This document shows, piece after piece, positions 55,931 through 64,000 of a stretch of 64,000 nucleotides of DNA. The DNA comes from an uncultured Flavobacteriaceae bacterium (GTDB taxonomy: Bacteria > Bacteroidota > Bacteroidia > Flavobacteriales > Flavobacteriaceae). Position numbers and translations under genes: made by a program. The stretch is from positions 351,001-415,000 of the forward strand of contig CAJIYH010000006.1 of assembly GCA_905181615.1 (NCBI GenBank). The letters are read 5' to 3'. Under the pieces are notes generated by a model, which had not been told where the DNA came from, ran no database searches, and saw only the letters and a list, made by a program, of their open reading frames with translations. Position 1 is the first letter of the stretch. Every line of letters begins with the position of its first letter.

Positions 55931-57148
55931 ATGATGAAAAAGATAACCCTACTCCCCTTAGCATTATTCTTTTTAAATGGAATTATCGCTCAAAGTACCT
56001 CTAACTTTTCTCAAGAAAAACTTCTCGAATTCAACTCCTATATTCAAAAAGAAATTGATGCTAAGCATATTGCTGGGGCTGAAATACTAATTGTTCAAAA
56101 TGATATTGTGGAATGGCATGAAAGTATTGGGGAAAGTAATACAGAAACACATGAATCTCTTACCAAAAACAGCATTTACTATATTCAGTCGATGACAAAG
56201 CCCATCATCAGTGTTGCCATTATGCAGCTCGTGGAGAAAGGACTCTTGGGGCTAGATGATGCAGTCTACAAATATATTCCAGAGGTTAAAAGTTTAAAAA
56301 TAACTACAGACACCAGTCTCGGTTTAAATGGCCCAACCAAACCCAAAAAAAACACCATGACCTTGCGTCATTTACTATCCCATACTGCTGGTTTAACACA
56401 CGGATTAGGGTCAAACAAATTTGACCAAGAGCTTTTTAAGTTACTCTATAATGAAACTCTAAACTACAAAGGCCATCCAAATTTAGAGAGTCGCATTAAT
56501 GTATTGATGAATACGCCTCTTATAGGAGAGCCCGGAGAACAATGGGTCTATAGTACTGGACCCGATCTACTTGCTTTAATTCTTCAGAGAGTGTCAAAAC
56601 AATCTGTTCCAGAGTATTTAAAACAGCATATTTTTGCACCGCTTGGAATGAATGATACAGGCTATAATTTGAATGAACAACAAGCAAAACGAGTCATGCA
56701 ATTACACAATCAAAATGAAGCTGGTGGAATTGAATTGAGTCCCCTTCAAGTTCCTACCCAAGGAAACACGGTTTATGGTGGAACACACGGTTTATTTTCT
56801 TCAACAAAAGATTACCTAACTTTTTGTCAAATGATTTTACATAAAGGAACTTGGAATGGGTCTCAAGTGCTTTCTGAAGAAACAATAGCATTAATGTCAG
56901 AGAATCATGTAAAAGAATTTTTGGGGCCTTCTAGAGGTTTTGGATTGGGTTTTGGAGTCATTCGAAATTCGGAAATTGATCCAAGTCCAGGAAGTACAGG
57001 GCAGCTAAATTGGGGTGGGTATTTTAGAACGTATTTCTTCATTGACCCAAGCCTTGATTTGATTGCTCTCTTTATGACTCAAAAAATGCCGGCTAATGAA
57101 GATTATTCTGGAGCATTAAACCAATATGTTTATGCTGCACTCAAGTAA
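55931..57148 (+). CDS. Secreted serine hydrolase (class C beta-lactamase-like)
   Basis: 405 residues with a signal peptide (MKKITLLPLALFFLNGIIA, cut near IIAQ). The nucleophile motif is S87-M-T-K90, the Tyr motif is VYSTGPD near 207, and the third motif region is YGGTHGLFSS. This is the class C beta-lactamase/DD-peptidase fold used by esterases, peptidases and lactamases alike. ATG 55931 is chosen because it gives a clean signal; a TTG at 55907 would add eight residues. Periplasmic. Substrate not predictable. Confidence 0.88.
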   Translation: MMKKITLLPLALFFLNGIIAQSTSNFSQEKLLEFNSYIQKEIDAKHIAGAEILIVQNDIVEWHESIGESNTETHESLTKNSIYYIQSMTKPIISVAIMQLVEKGLLGLDDAVYKYIPEVKSLKITTDTSLGLNGPTKPKKNTMTLRHLLSHTAGLTHGLGSNKFDQELFKLLYNETLNYKGHPNLESRINVLMNTPLIGEPGEQWVYSTGPDLLALILQRVSKQSVPEYLKQHIFAPLGMNDTGYNLNEQQAKRVMQLHNQNEAGGIELSPLQVPTQGNTVYGGTHGLFSSTKDYLTFCQMILHKGTWNGSQVLSEETIALMSENHVKEFLGPSRGFGLGFGVIRNSEIDPSPGSTGQLNWGGYFRTYFFIDPSLDLIALFMTQKMPANEDYSGALNQYVYAALK

Positions 57149-57167
57149 TTTGAGGTGAGTATAATGC

Positions 57168-57197
57168 AAAAAAAATCCCGCTAAATGCGGGATTTTT
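57168..57197. terminator. Bidirectional Rho-independent terminator
   Basis: ATCCCGC (57175-57181) and GCGGGAT (57187-57193) around TAAAT, flanked by runs of A before and T after, so the element can end the serine hydrolase transcript on the plus strand and rpmA on the minus strand. Confidence 0.85.
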
Positions 57198-57213
57198 AAT
57201 ATTATAAAAGTCC

Positions 57214-57474
57214 TTATGCTTCAAAAGGAACAATAGATACATATGATTTATTGTCTCTTTTCTTAGTAAAATGAACTAATCCGTCTACTCTTGCGTGAAG
57301 GGTATGATCTTTTCCGAGGTATACATTTTCACCAGGATGGTGAGCTGTTCCTCTTTGACGAATAATAATGTTTCCAGCTCTCGCTGCTTGTCCACCGAAG
57401 ATTTTCACTCCGAGTCGTTTCGATTCTGATTCTCTACCATTCTTCGAACTACCTACTCCTTTCTTGTGAGCCAT
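57214..57474 (-). CDS. rpmA: Ribosomal protein L27
   Basis: 86 residues. Starts [21 protein letters not shown], the L27 N-terminus that reaches the peptidyl transferase centre, with [18 protein letters not shown] following. Lies 22 bases after the reconstructed rplU stop, the usual L21-L27 pair. Complete. Confidence 0.97.
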   Translation of the reverse strand: MAHKKGVGSSKNGRESESKRLGVKIFGGQAARAGNIIIRQRGTAHHPGENVYLGKDHTLHARVDGLVHFTKKRDNKSYVSIVPFEA

Positions 57475-57496
57475 ATTATTTCTTTTTTATGATAAA

Positions 57497-58047
57497 CTAT
57501 GCGTTCAATGCGGCAATTAAATCTGCTTTTTTCATTGCAGTAATACCTGTGATTCCTTTTGCTTTTGCTAAATCTCTTAATTCAGCTACTGTCTTTCCGC
57601 TCAAATCTTCTGCTTTTGGAGCAGCAGCTTTTTTGGGAGCGGCTTTAGGGCAGCAGCTTTAGGTGCAGCGGCTTTTTTAGGAGCAGCAGCTTTAGGCGCA
57701 GCTTCTTTTTTAGGGGCAGCTTTTTTAGCACCTCCTTTTGCAGAAATACTTTGAATTAAAATTTCAGTTAAAGATTGACGGTGTCCATTTTTGACACGGT
57801 ATCCTTTTCTGCGTTTTTTCTTGAAAACGATTACTTTGTCACCCTTAAGGTGTTTTACTACTTTTGCTTCAACAGAAGCTCCAGTAATAGCTGGGGCGCC
57901 AAGAGTCACTTTAGTACCGTCGTCTAAAAGGTAAACTTTGTCGAAAGAAACTGAACTTCCTTCTTCACCTTGTAAACGATGTACATAGACTTTTTGATCT
58001 TTTGCAACTTTAAATTGCTGCCCTGCTATCTCTACGATTGCGTACAT
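57497..58047 (-). CDS. rplU: Ribosomal protein L21 with C-terminal domain, frameshifted in the linker
   Basis: Residues 1-103 are a normal L21 (AIVEIAGQQFKV, KKKRRKGYRVKNGHRQSLT). A Lys/Ala/Pro linker follows. At about 57648-57651 one base is missing (CCC where CCCC is expected on the minus strand). As written, the product ends at 57601 in a nonsense tail. Restoring the base gives a 183-residue protein ending at TAG 57497-57499 with LSGKTVAELRDLAKAKGI and MKKADLIAALNA, a Rho-N/SAP-like helical domain seen on flavobacterial L21. The L21 core is unaffected. Assembly error or a recent mutation cannot be told apart. Confidence 0.9.
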
Positions 58048-58066
58048 GTTATTTATTTTAAGACTG

Positions 58067-58097
58067 CAAATTTACAGTTTTATTGTTGATTACCAAA
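58067..58097 (-). promoter_or_regulatory. Strong Bacteroidota promoter of rplU-rpmA
   Basis: On the minus strand TTTG at 58097-58094, then 19 bases, then TAAATTTG (58074-58067), matching the -33/-7 consensus exactly. The rplU ATG follows 19 bases later. Confidence 0.68.
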
Positions 58098-58195
58098 CCC
58101 TCCAACACATTTTATCTAGATATCGACTTTTTAATGCTTCATCTTCAAGACAACATTAATAAATGAATGGATTAAATACTGAATCCCTAGCTATC

Positions 58196-60031
58196 TTAAT
58201 CTAAGTCTAGCGACTCATAAGAAGAATTCATTGACTTGAATTCAGGAACAATATTCTTCATTTGTTGCACCAAAATTTCATTGGATTTTCCAGATTCTGC
58301 TTCCGAAATTAATTGCTGTATTTGTTCAATTTTATCCTGACCGAAGATTTCCTTTTGAGCAATATAAATCAATTCATTGTGCGAAGGTTTTAAATTTTCG
58401 TTGTCAGTAAGTAATTCTTCATAAAGCTTCTCACCAGGTCGCAGACCAGAATATTCTATTTTAATATCTTGGTTTTCAATCAAACCAGATAAACGAATCA
58501 TACTTACAGCCAGTTCTTTAATTTTAACCGGCTCTCCCATGTCAAACACATAGATTTCTCCGCCAGTACCCGAAGCGCCAGCTTCGAGCACCAATTGACA
58601 GGCCTCAGTTATGGTCATAAAAAATCGTGTGATTTCGGGATGAGTAACGGTTACTGGACCTCCCTTGGCTATTTGCTCTTTAAAAATAGGAACAACAGAC
58701 CCGTTGGACCCCAAAACGTTTCCAAAACGCGTAGTAATCAGTTGGGTTTGGGTTGATTCTGCTTGATTAGCAACATACATTTCAGCTATCCTTTTGGATG
58801 CCCCCATAACATTAGATGGATTCACAGCCTTATCTGTAGAAACCATTACAAAATGAGCAACGTTATTTTTTATTGCGGCATCTACAACATTTTTAGTCCC
58901 TAAAATATTATTCAATACTGCTGCTGACGGAGTAGACTCGGTCATATAAACGTGCTTATAGGCTGCAGCATGAAATACAACATCTATTTTATATGTTTTA
59001 AAAATCTGTTCAATTGAAGATCGGTTGGATACAGAGCGTAATAAAAACTCGAACTGTGTTGACTGCTTCTTATTTAGTAGTTCATTTTTTAAATCAAACA
59101 ATGGCGTTTCGGCTTGATCAAGTAGAATGAGTTTGTAGGGCTTAAATTTTAATAACTGACGAACAATCTCACTTCCAATTGAACCCGCAGCTCCTGTAAC
59201 TAAAATGGTTTTGTCCTGATATTGCTGCACGTTTTTTTGAAGGTCAATATCTATTGCGTCGCGTTTTAACAAGTCTTCGATAATAATGGGTTTCAGATTA
59301 CCGACAATTCCTTGACTATTTGCCCATTGATCAATCGCAGGGACTGTAAAAATTTTAACTCCTTGTAATTTAAAAAAATCGAAAACTTGATTTTTTCTCT
59401 TCTGAGAAATTTTATCTGTGGTGATGATGACTTGATCAATATTGCGTTGCTCCACAATTTTTTTAAGCTTTTCGTCTAAAGCAAATACAGATATTCCTTC
59501 AATGCTTCTTCCTACTTTAGTTTTATCATCGTCTACAAAGGCTATAACATTGACAGAATTACTGTCATCTAGTGCTCTCTTTGCCATTAATCCGTTGATC
59601 CCAGCTCCAAATAAAATAGTAGCAGTAAGTTTTTGTTCTTTGGAAACTCGCACGTATAGAAGTTTTATAATGAGTCGATATAAGGATAAAAAAGAAAGGC
59701 TGAAATAAAATAAAAGCAGTAGATAGTTGTAGTGTGCTCGTGTGTTTGCTTTAACATAAAAAGCATAAATAGCAAGCGTCAATGCCAGACCCATGGTGAT
59801 TTTACCGATATCAATAAAGGTAGTGAAACGAAGTAGCATTCGGTATCCTCTTAATAGGGTTAAGCAAGTCAATGCTAGTGCTACGAAAATAATTTTGTCG
59901 GAAAGTGAACGGATAACCAAATTAGATCCGTTTAGATACAATAAAACCTCAATGGCAAGAAAAAGGCAAATCCCATCCAATACATAGGCGTATTTTTTTG
60001 AGTAATGGTATTTGAAAATCCTATCGAACAT
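58196..60031 (-). CDS. Nucleoside-diphosphate-sugar 4,6-dehydratase (PglF/WbpM-like)
   Basis: 611 residues. Four membrane helices at about 14-125 precede a first Rossmann-like domain (TILFGAGINGLMAKRAL near 138-154). The catalytic SDR domain is C-terminal, with TGAAGSIGSEIVRQLL near 280-295 and the VSTDKAVNPSNVMGASKR segment holding the Met-x3-Lys that replaces Tyr-x3-Lys in this branch. It converts UDP-GlcNAc to the 4-keto-6-deoxy sugar, the first step to bacillosamine-type sugars. Last gene of the glycan operon, after the aminotransferase gene with a 13-base gap. Confidence 0.92.
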   Translation of the reverse strand: MFDRIFKYHYSKKYAYVLDGICLFLAIEVLLYLNGSNLVIRSLSDKIIFVALALTCLTLLRGYRMLLRFTTFIDIGKITMGLALTLAIYAFYVKANTRAHYNYLLLLFYFSLSFLSLYRLIIKLLYVRVSKEQKLTATILFGAGINGLMAKRALDDSNSVNVIAFVDDDKTKVGRSIEGISVFALDEKLKKIVEQRNIDQVIITTDKISQKRKNQVFDFFKLQGVKIFTVPAIDQWANSQGIVGNLKPIIIEDLLKRDAIDIDLQKNVQQYQDKTILVTGAAGSIGSEIVRQLLKFKPYKLILLDQAETPLFDLKNELLNKKQSTQFEFLLRSVSNRSSIEQIFKTYKIDVVFHAAAYKHVYMTESTPSAAVLNNILGTKNVVDAAIKNNVAHFVMVSTDKAVNPSNVMGASKRIAEMYVANQAESTQTQLITTRFGNVLGSNGSVVPIFKEQIAKGGPVTVTHPEITRFFMTITEACQLVLEAGASGTGGEIYVFDMGEPVKIKELAVSMIRLSGLIENQDIKIEYSGLRPGEKLYEELLTDNENLKPSHNELIYIAQKEIFGQDKIEQIQQLISEAESGKSNEILVQQMKNIVPEFKSMNSSYESLDLD

Positions 60032-60044
60032 AAAGTGTTTATGA

Positions 60045-61181
60045 TTATTGGTCTAGAAAGCTAAAAATTGAGCTTTGAATTCTATCTTTCTCTTGCTTCG
60101 TTAAATTACTACCCGAAGGTAAGCATAATCCCTTTTCAAAAAGCTGTTCTGCAACTTGACCTCCAAAATAAAGTTCATTTTTATATATAGGTTGTAAATG
60201 CATCGGCTTCCACAAAGGGCGACTTTCAATATTATCCTGTTCCAGATGGAGTCTAAATTTATCTGGATTTAATTTATGGTTTTTATCTTGATCAAAGACA
60301 ACGCATGTTAGCCATCGATTGGAGAAAAACCCATTTGGCTCTTTAAGAAAACTAACCCCTTCTACTTCTTTAAAAAGGTCCTCATAAAAAGCATGATTGG
60401 CACGACGAGCCTGTACCCGTTGATCTAAAACTTCAAGTTGACCTACTCCAATGGCTGCCGCGATGTTCGACATTCTGTAATTATATCCTATTGTCGAATG
60501 CTGGTAATGCGGAGCGTTATCTTTGGCTTGTGTGGCTAAAAATCGAGCCTTAGCAATTGTAGGTTCATCATTAGATTGGAGGGCACCTCCCCCCGAAGTT
60601 GTTATTATTTTATTCCCGTTGAAACTTAAAATTCCGAAAGTTCCAAAGGAACTACAAGAATACCCATCAATTGTTGACCCTAATGCTTCTGCAGCATCTT
60701 CAATTATAGGAATATCGTACCGTTTAGAAATTGCAATTATTTCTTTCATCTTGGCGGGCATCCCATAGAGATGAACAACGATGATGGCTTTCGGTTTTTT
60801 ATCAAGTTTTAAGAAGTGTTCTATTGCCATTTCAAGGGCTTCCGGACACATGTTCCAAGTTTCACTTTCTGAGTCTATAAAAACCGGTTGAGCTTGTTGA
60901 TATACAATTGGATTCGAAGATCCAATGAAAGTAAACGACTGGCACAATACAACATCATCTTTTGCAACATCTAGTAGTCGAAGTGCTAGATGTATTGCTG
61001 CTGTTCCAGATTGAACTACCGCCGTATGTTTTGCTTTGGTATAATCTGAAAGGTTTTTTTCGAATTGATTAATAAAAGGGCCAGCTGGAGCAACCCAATT
61101 AGTTGCAAAAGCTTCTTGAACATTTTTAAGTTCCTCAGTCCCCATATGGGGAGAGGAAAGCCATATTTTAGATTGCCCCAT
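60045..61181 (-). CDS. DegT/DnrJ/EryC1/StrS aminotransferase (PglE-like)
   Basis: 378 residues, pyridoxal phosphate-dependent sugar aminotransferase. The active-site Lys lies in LSFNGNKIITTSGGGAL near 188-204, preceded by IEDAAEALGS. It would aminate C4 of the UDP-4-keto sugar made by the neighbouring dehydratase. It overlaps the acetyltransferase gene by 14 bases. Confidence 0.92.
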   Translation of the reverse strand: MGQSKIWLSSPHMGTEELKNVQEAFATNWVAPAGPFINQFEKNLSDYTKAKHTAVVQSGTAAIHLALRLLDVAKDDVVLCQSFTFIGSSNPIVYQQAQPVFIDSESETWNMCPEALEMAIEHFLKLDKKPKAIIVVHLYGMPAKMKEIIAISKRYDIPIIEDAAEALGSTIDGYSCSSFGTFGILSFNGNKIITTSGGGALQSNDEPTIAKARFLATQAKDNAPHYQHSTIGYNYRMSNIAAAIGVGQLEVLDQRVQARRANHAFYEDLFKEVEGVSFLKEPNGFFSNRWLTCVVFDQDKNHKLNPDKFRLHLEQDNIESRPLWKPMHLQPIYKNELYFGGQVAEQLFEKGLCLPSGSNLTKQEKDRIQSSIFSFLDQ

Positions 61182-61791
61182 CTGAATCGATTATTTTTCC
61201 TGGATTACCAATAACCGTTGAACCGTCTGGTATGTTTTTAGTAACTACTGTTCCTGCTCCTACAGTTACATTGGCTCCAATTTTTACTTGAGGCAAAACG
61301 ACAGAACCGACTCCAATTAGGGTTCCTTTGCCTACATGAACTCCTCCGCAAAGGGTTACGTTAGGTGCTATGTGCACAAAATCTTCCAATTTACAATCGT
61401 GGTCAATGCTGCTAGAAGTATTAACTATAACATGTTTCCCAACCGTTGTTCCTCTTTGGATTACGGCATGGTGCATTACAACCGTCCCATCATCGATTGA
61501 ACTTATGCGATCTATACTCGCGGTCGGGTGAACTAAAACACCAAAATTATGTGTTATTTGGTAAGCTAATTTTTCGCGAATCTGATTGTTCCCTATGGCT
61601 ATAATTGCGCGCGAATTTGGAAATGAATCAGCAGTATACGTTCCAAAATTTTCAATCTCATCTAGTGATTTAACTTCTGAATTGGAATCAAAAAGACCAA
61701 CAACAGTTGCTGACTTTTGTGCTTCAACAATACTAGAGATTACTCGGGCATGACCCCCTCCACCAATAAGAATGTATTTAGTTGTTTCCAT
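61168..61791 (-). CDS. Left-handed beta-helix acetyltransferase (PglD/NeuD-like)
   Basis: 207 residues. N-terminal Rossmann-like part starts ILIGGGGHARVISS near 7-20; hexapeptide repeats run from about 85 (VVMHHAVIQRGTTVG, VIVNTSSSIDHDCKLEDFVHIAPNV). The catalytic His lies in SSIDHDCK. It N-acetylates the 4-amino sugar, completing di-N-acetyl-bacillosamine in the known pathway. Overlaps genes on both sides by 14 bases. Confidence 0.92.
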   Translation of the reverse strand: METTKYILIGGGGHARVISSIVEAQKSATVVGLFDSNSEVKSLDEIENFGTYTADSFPNSRAIIAIGNNQIREKLAYQITHNFGVLVHPTASIDRISSIDDGTVVMHHAVIQRGTTVGKHVIVNTSSSIDHDCKLEDFVHIAPNVTLCGGVHVGKGTLIGVGSVVLPQVKIGANVTVGAGTVVTKNIPDGSTVIGNPGKIIDSDGAI

Positions 61792-62383
61792 TGAATCGCT
61801 CCATTGTGTTTAGACCCGAAGCATTAACTTCTTGAGTCTTGAATATTTTACCCACAGTAAACAGCAGTATTTTCAAATCTAAGATAAAGCTTTGATTTTC
61901 TATATACCAAAGGTCATACTCAAATTTTTGCTGCCAACTTATTGTATTTCTTCCTTTTACCTGAGCCCAACCTGTTATTCCTGGCTTTAGGTTGTGTCGG
62001 TTTTTTTGCTTTTTATTGTATAAAGGTAAGTATTCTGGCAATAAAGGCCGTGGCCCAACAAAGCTCATGTCTCCCTTTAGTACATTCCAAAATTGTGGAA
62101 GTTCGTCTAAAGATAATTTTCTGATGATTTTACCCAAAGGAGTTATGCGTTGATTATCGGGTAATAAAACACCTTGATCATCTCGGGTGTCTTGCATGGT
62201 TTTGAGTTTATAAATGGTAAATGGTTTTTCTTTCAAACCCGGTCGGACTTGACTAAAAAATGGAGTCCCGCTGTTTTGTAGAAATAAAAGGAAACCCAGA
62301 ATAAAGAGCAGGGGTAATGTAATGCACATAATTAAAAATGCAAAACAAAAATCGAATCCTGGCTTTATGAAACTCCTATACAT
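61778..62383 (-). CDS. Initiating sugar-phosphate transferase (PglC-like)
   Basis: 201 residues, a monotopic phosphoglycosyl transferase. A membrane-embedded N-terminal hairpin (about 12-35) is followed by VRPGLKEKPFTIYKLKTM and the catalytic LSLDELPQFWNVLKGDMSFVGPRPL (Asp-Glu pair). It moves the first sugar phosphate onto undecaprenyl phosphate. Small size points to the PglC type rather than the large WbaP type. Overlaps the glycosyltransferase gene by 8 bases. Confidence 0.93.
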   Translation of the reverse strand: MYRSFIKPGFDFCFAFLIMCITLPLLFILGFLLFLQNSGTPFFSQVRPGLKEKPFTIYKLKTMQDTRDDQGVLLPDNQRITPLGKIIRKLSLDELPQFWNVLKGDMSFVGPRPLLPEYLPLYNKKQKNRHNLKPGITGWAQVKGRNTISWQQKFEYDLWYIENQSFILDLKILLFTVGKIFKTQEVNASGLNTMERFNGNN

Positions 62384-63531
62384 TATTTTCCAATGTTTTA
62401 TATTCTTCTAACAATAAATTCCACAAAACTTCTCTTTCAAATTTAGCGCTTATTCCTTTACGAATCTCCGCCTTAGATGCCTTAAAAAGGTTACTTTTTT
62501 CAAGTAATAATTTCATTTTTTGTTGCAAAATTTCACTGTTTTTAGTGGGAATAATTATGCCGTTTTCACCTTCTTTTATTATTTCATTACACCCATTAAT
62601 ATCCGAGACTATACATGGAATTCCCATTGCATTTGCCTGGAGCACTACATTTGGAAACCCTTCTCGATAACTCGGAAAAGTAAAAACATTAGTTAGTGCT
62701 AGATAGGGTCGGATATCTTTTTGAAAACCTACCTCGATTATGTTCTCATCGAATTCTATACTGTGTAAAGTTTCTGGAAGTAGGGGGTCTAATTCTGCTT
62801 CGGTATGTCCAACTAATATGAGCTTTGCGGAAGGGTGTTTTTTTGAAACCGCAACAAAAGCTTGAATCAATTCGTTGATTCCCTTATCACCTACCAAGCG
62901 TCCTACAAAAGAGAAAACAAAGTCTGTAGTCTCAATATTCAGTTCTTTCTTGAGGTTCGCTTTCTGGGTTTCAGTAACCTCTTCTGGATTGAAGTAAGCA
63001 GTGTCAATTCCATTGGATGATCCCGAGCCAAGTGTTTTTAGTTTTGATTTATCACAAAAGTTATTTTCGTTTATAAAATTTTCAAGCCCTTTTGAATTTG
63101 TGTAAACATTAGTTGCGCAAAAATAAGTTATGCGCTCGACCAGGTTCAGGAGTATTCTTTTAAAACCGGTCGCTTCCATTAAAGGTAATCCTGCAACCGT
63201 ATGCATGCGCACAGGAACTCGTGCTATATAGGCTGCGAGCATTCCTATAATTCCCGCTTTAGGGGTGTGGCTATGAACAAAATAAGGATTCTCTTGACGC
63301 AAAAAACTAACCAATTGAATTAAACATCTAAAGTCTTGTAATGGAGTTATTTTTCGGGTTATTTCTAAGGGGAAATATTTTACCCCTTGTTCGTTTGCAA
63401 TTTCCTCTAACTTTTTCTTTATCCGAGGAAACTAGGGTAACATCGAAGTACTTGCTAAAAAAACGGGGTTGGTTCTCTAATAGTTTTTCTAGAGATAAGG
63501 GAACTGTAGTGATTCGGATTAACTTTTTCAC
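62376..63531 (-). pseudogene. Glycosyltransferase family 4 (PglA-like), one-base frameshift
   Basis: Reading as one gene needs removal of one base in the A-run (minus strand) at 63412-63416. The product is then 384 residues from GTG 63531: KKLIRITTVPLSLEKLLENQ, then LEEIANEQGVKYFPLEITRK, then YFVHSHTPKAGIIGMLAA and the C-terminal SYREGFPNVVLQANAMGIP with the GT4 catalytic Glu region. As written, the gene is split into a 67-residue N-terminal piece and a 312-residue remainder. It would extend the lipid-linked sugar started by the PglC-like enzyme. Confidence 0.75.
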
Positions 63532-63550
63532 TTAGTAAAGATAGTAAATC

Positions 63551-64000
63551 TTAGAGTCTAATAAACTCCTTATATTCATTTACAGTAATCGAAAAATCTA
63601 ATTGCTTTATTTGCTTTTGAGCTGCTCGTATTTTTTGATCTTTCGAAGGTAACTCGTTAGTTAATTTATCTAAGCGATTGATAAATTCAGCTTGGTATCT
63701 TACACTGTACCCTAGATCGTAAGCGTCTAAAATTAATTTAGAGTCTCCGGCTTCAAAGCCTACGATGGGAGTTCCGGAAGCTGAAGCTTCAACCAATACA
63801 TTGGGGTACCCTTCTGTATAAGGAAGTGAAGAGTAAAACAACGGCTTGCTGGTATAGTTCACTTATATTACTCACGTTTCCAGCCAGTAAAACTTTGCCC
63901 TTAAGGTCTTGAGGGATCATCGCATCTTCCCATCCACTTCCTGCGATTGTCAAGCTGTAGCTTTCCTTATTTTTAAAAAATTCTTGGGCTATTTTAATTA
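63551..64000 (-). pseudogene. Partial glycosyltransferase, frameshifted, cut by the window edge
   Basis: The C-terminal part of a GT4 enzyme, continuing beyond the right edge. From the edge it reads IKIAQEFFKNKESYSLTIAG and LAGNVSNISELYQQAVV, then shifts by one base in the four-base T-run at 63835-63838 (minus strand). It then continues as YSSLPYTEGYPNVLVEAS and ends at a stop at 63551. Only a frameshift separates the halves. Gap to the next gene is 19 bases, so it belongs to the same operon. Confidence 0.7.

Noticed and set aside
57601-57650. Altered C-terminus of L21 taken at face value
   Set aside because: The other frame continues directly into a conserved helical domain with proper coding character.
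63551-63862. Separate small gene starting at GTG 63862
   Set aside because: It is the 3' part of a glycosyltransferase; the upstream frame reads into it after a one-base shift.
1-64000. tRNA, rRNA, insertion sequence, prophage or attachment site
   Set aside because: No cloverleaf, transposase motif, integrase or long direct repeat was found by reading both strands; a dedicated tRNA scan would settle the first.

Overview
The window looks like a chromosomal segment of a member of the Bacteroidota, most likely a flavobacterium. The DNA is AT-rich and Shine-Dalgarno signals are weak or absent. Many genes are preceded by the Bacteroidota -7 element TAnnTTTG. The gene set is typical of flavobacteria: a suf operon with DUF59 and DUF2480 members, DUF3127, DUF4301, an L21 with a long Ala/Lys tail, and lipoproteins and Tat substrates of Bacteroidota type. 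I see no phage, insertion sequence, CRISPR array, tRNA or rRNA.

Layout. (1) Positions 140-9965 hold a sugar-catabolic locus: three TIM-barrel isomerase-like proteins (two with twin-arginine signals), a c-type cytochrome lipoprotein, a GMC dehydrogenase with a Tat-exported small subunit, a sugar/nucleoside-type MFS permease, a Gfo/Idh/MocA oxidoreductase and a DUF1080 (3-keto-disaccharide hydrolase family) lipoprotein. Together they suggest a periplasmic 3-keto-glycoside pathway. A broken zinc-metallopeptidase remnant lies at about 1062-1393. (2) Positions 9973-12003 hold yicC, gmk and nadD. (3) Positions 12007-20261, minus strand, hold a glycosyltransferase, a frameshifted lipoprotein, and the complete SUF iron-sulfur operon (iscA-like, sufB, C, D, S, E, DUF59, DUF2480). 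(4) Positions 20363-24920 hold two surface-type beta-propeller lipoproteins, thiL and a ZIP metal transporter. (5) Positions 25017-33842 hold a lycopene-cyclase-like gene, a polyprenyl diphosphate synthase, and a TetR-TolC-MFP-RND efflux operon with a clear operator palindrome. (6) Positions 33884-43334 hold housekeeping genes (aspS, ClC channel, csp, tadA, dxs, greA, HIT, a histidine kinase, DUF3127) plus a degenerate Rieske-like lipoprotein. (7) Positions 43492-49406 hold rplM-rpsI-rpsB-tsf and polA. (8) Positions 49409-54466, minus strand, hold a TonB-dependent receptor under a TPP riboswitch, DUF4301, a NadR-like kinase and a phosphopantetheinyl transferase. (9) Positions 54530-58047 hold ahcY, a serine hydrolase, rpmA and rplU. 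(10) Positions 58196-64000, minus strand, hold a polysaccharide or glycan operon resembling a di-N-acetyl-bacillosamine cassette; it runs off the right edge.

Three things deserve a second look. First, five single-base frameshifts affect four genes (rplU tail, one lipoprotein twice, two glycosyltransferases). In each case the true product reads through cleanly once one base is added or removed. Second, the regulation is unusual: a TPP riboswitch on an outer-membrane receptor, a terminator-like hairpin in the greA leader, a three-way-junction leader on rpsB, and three genes whose start codon sits exactly four bases after TAnnTTTG, which suggests leaderless mRNAs. Third, the genome is very compact: six convergent gene pairs have stop codons within 4 bases of each other or overlapping, leaving no room for an ordinary terminator.
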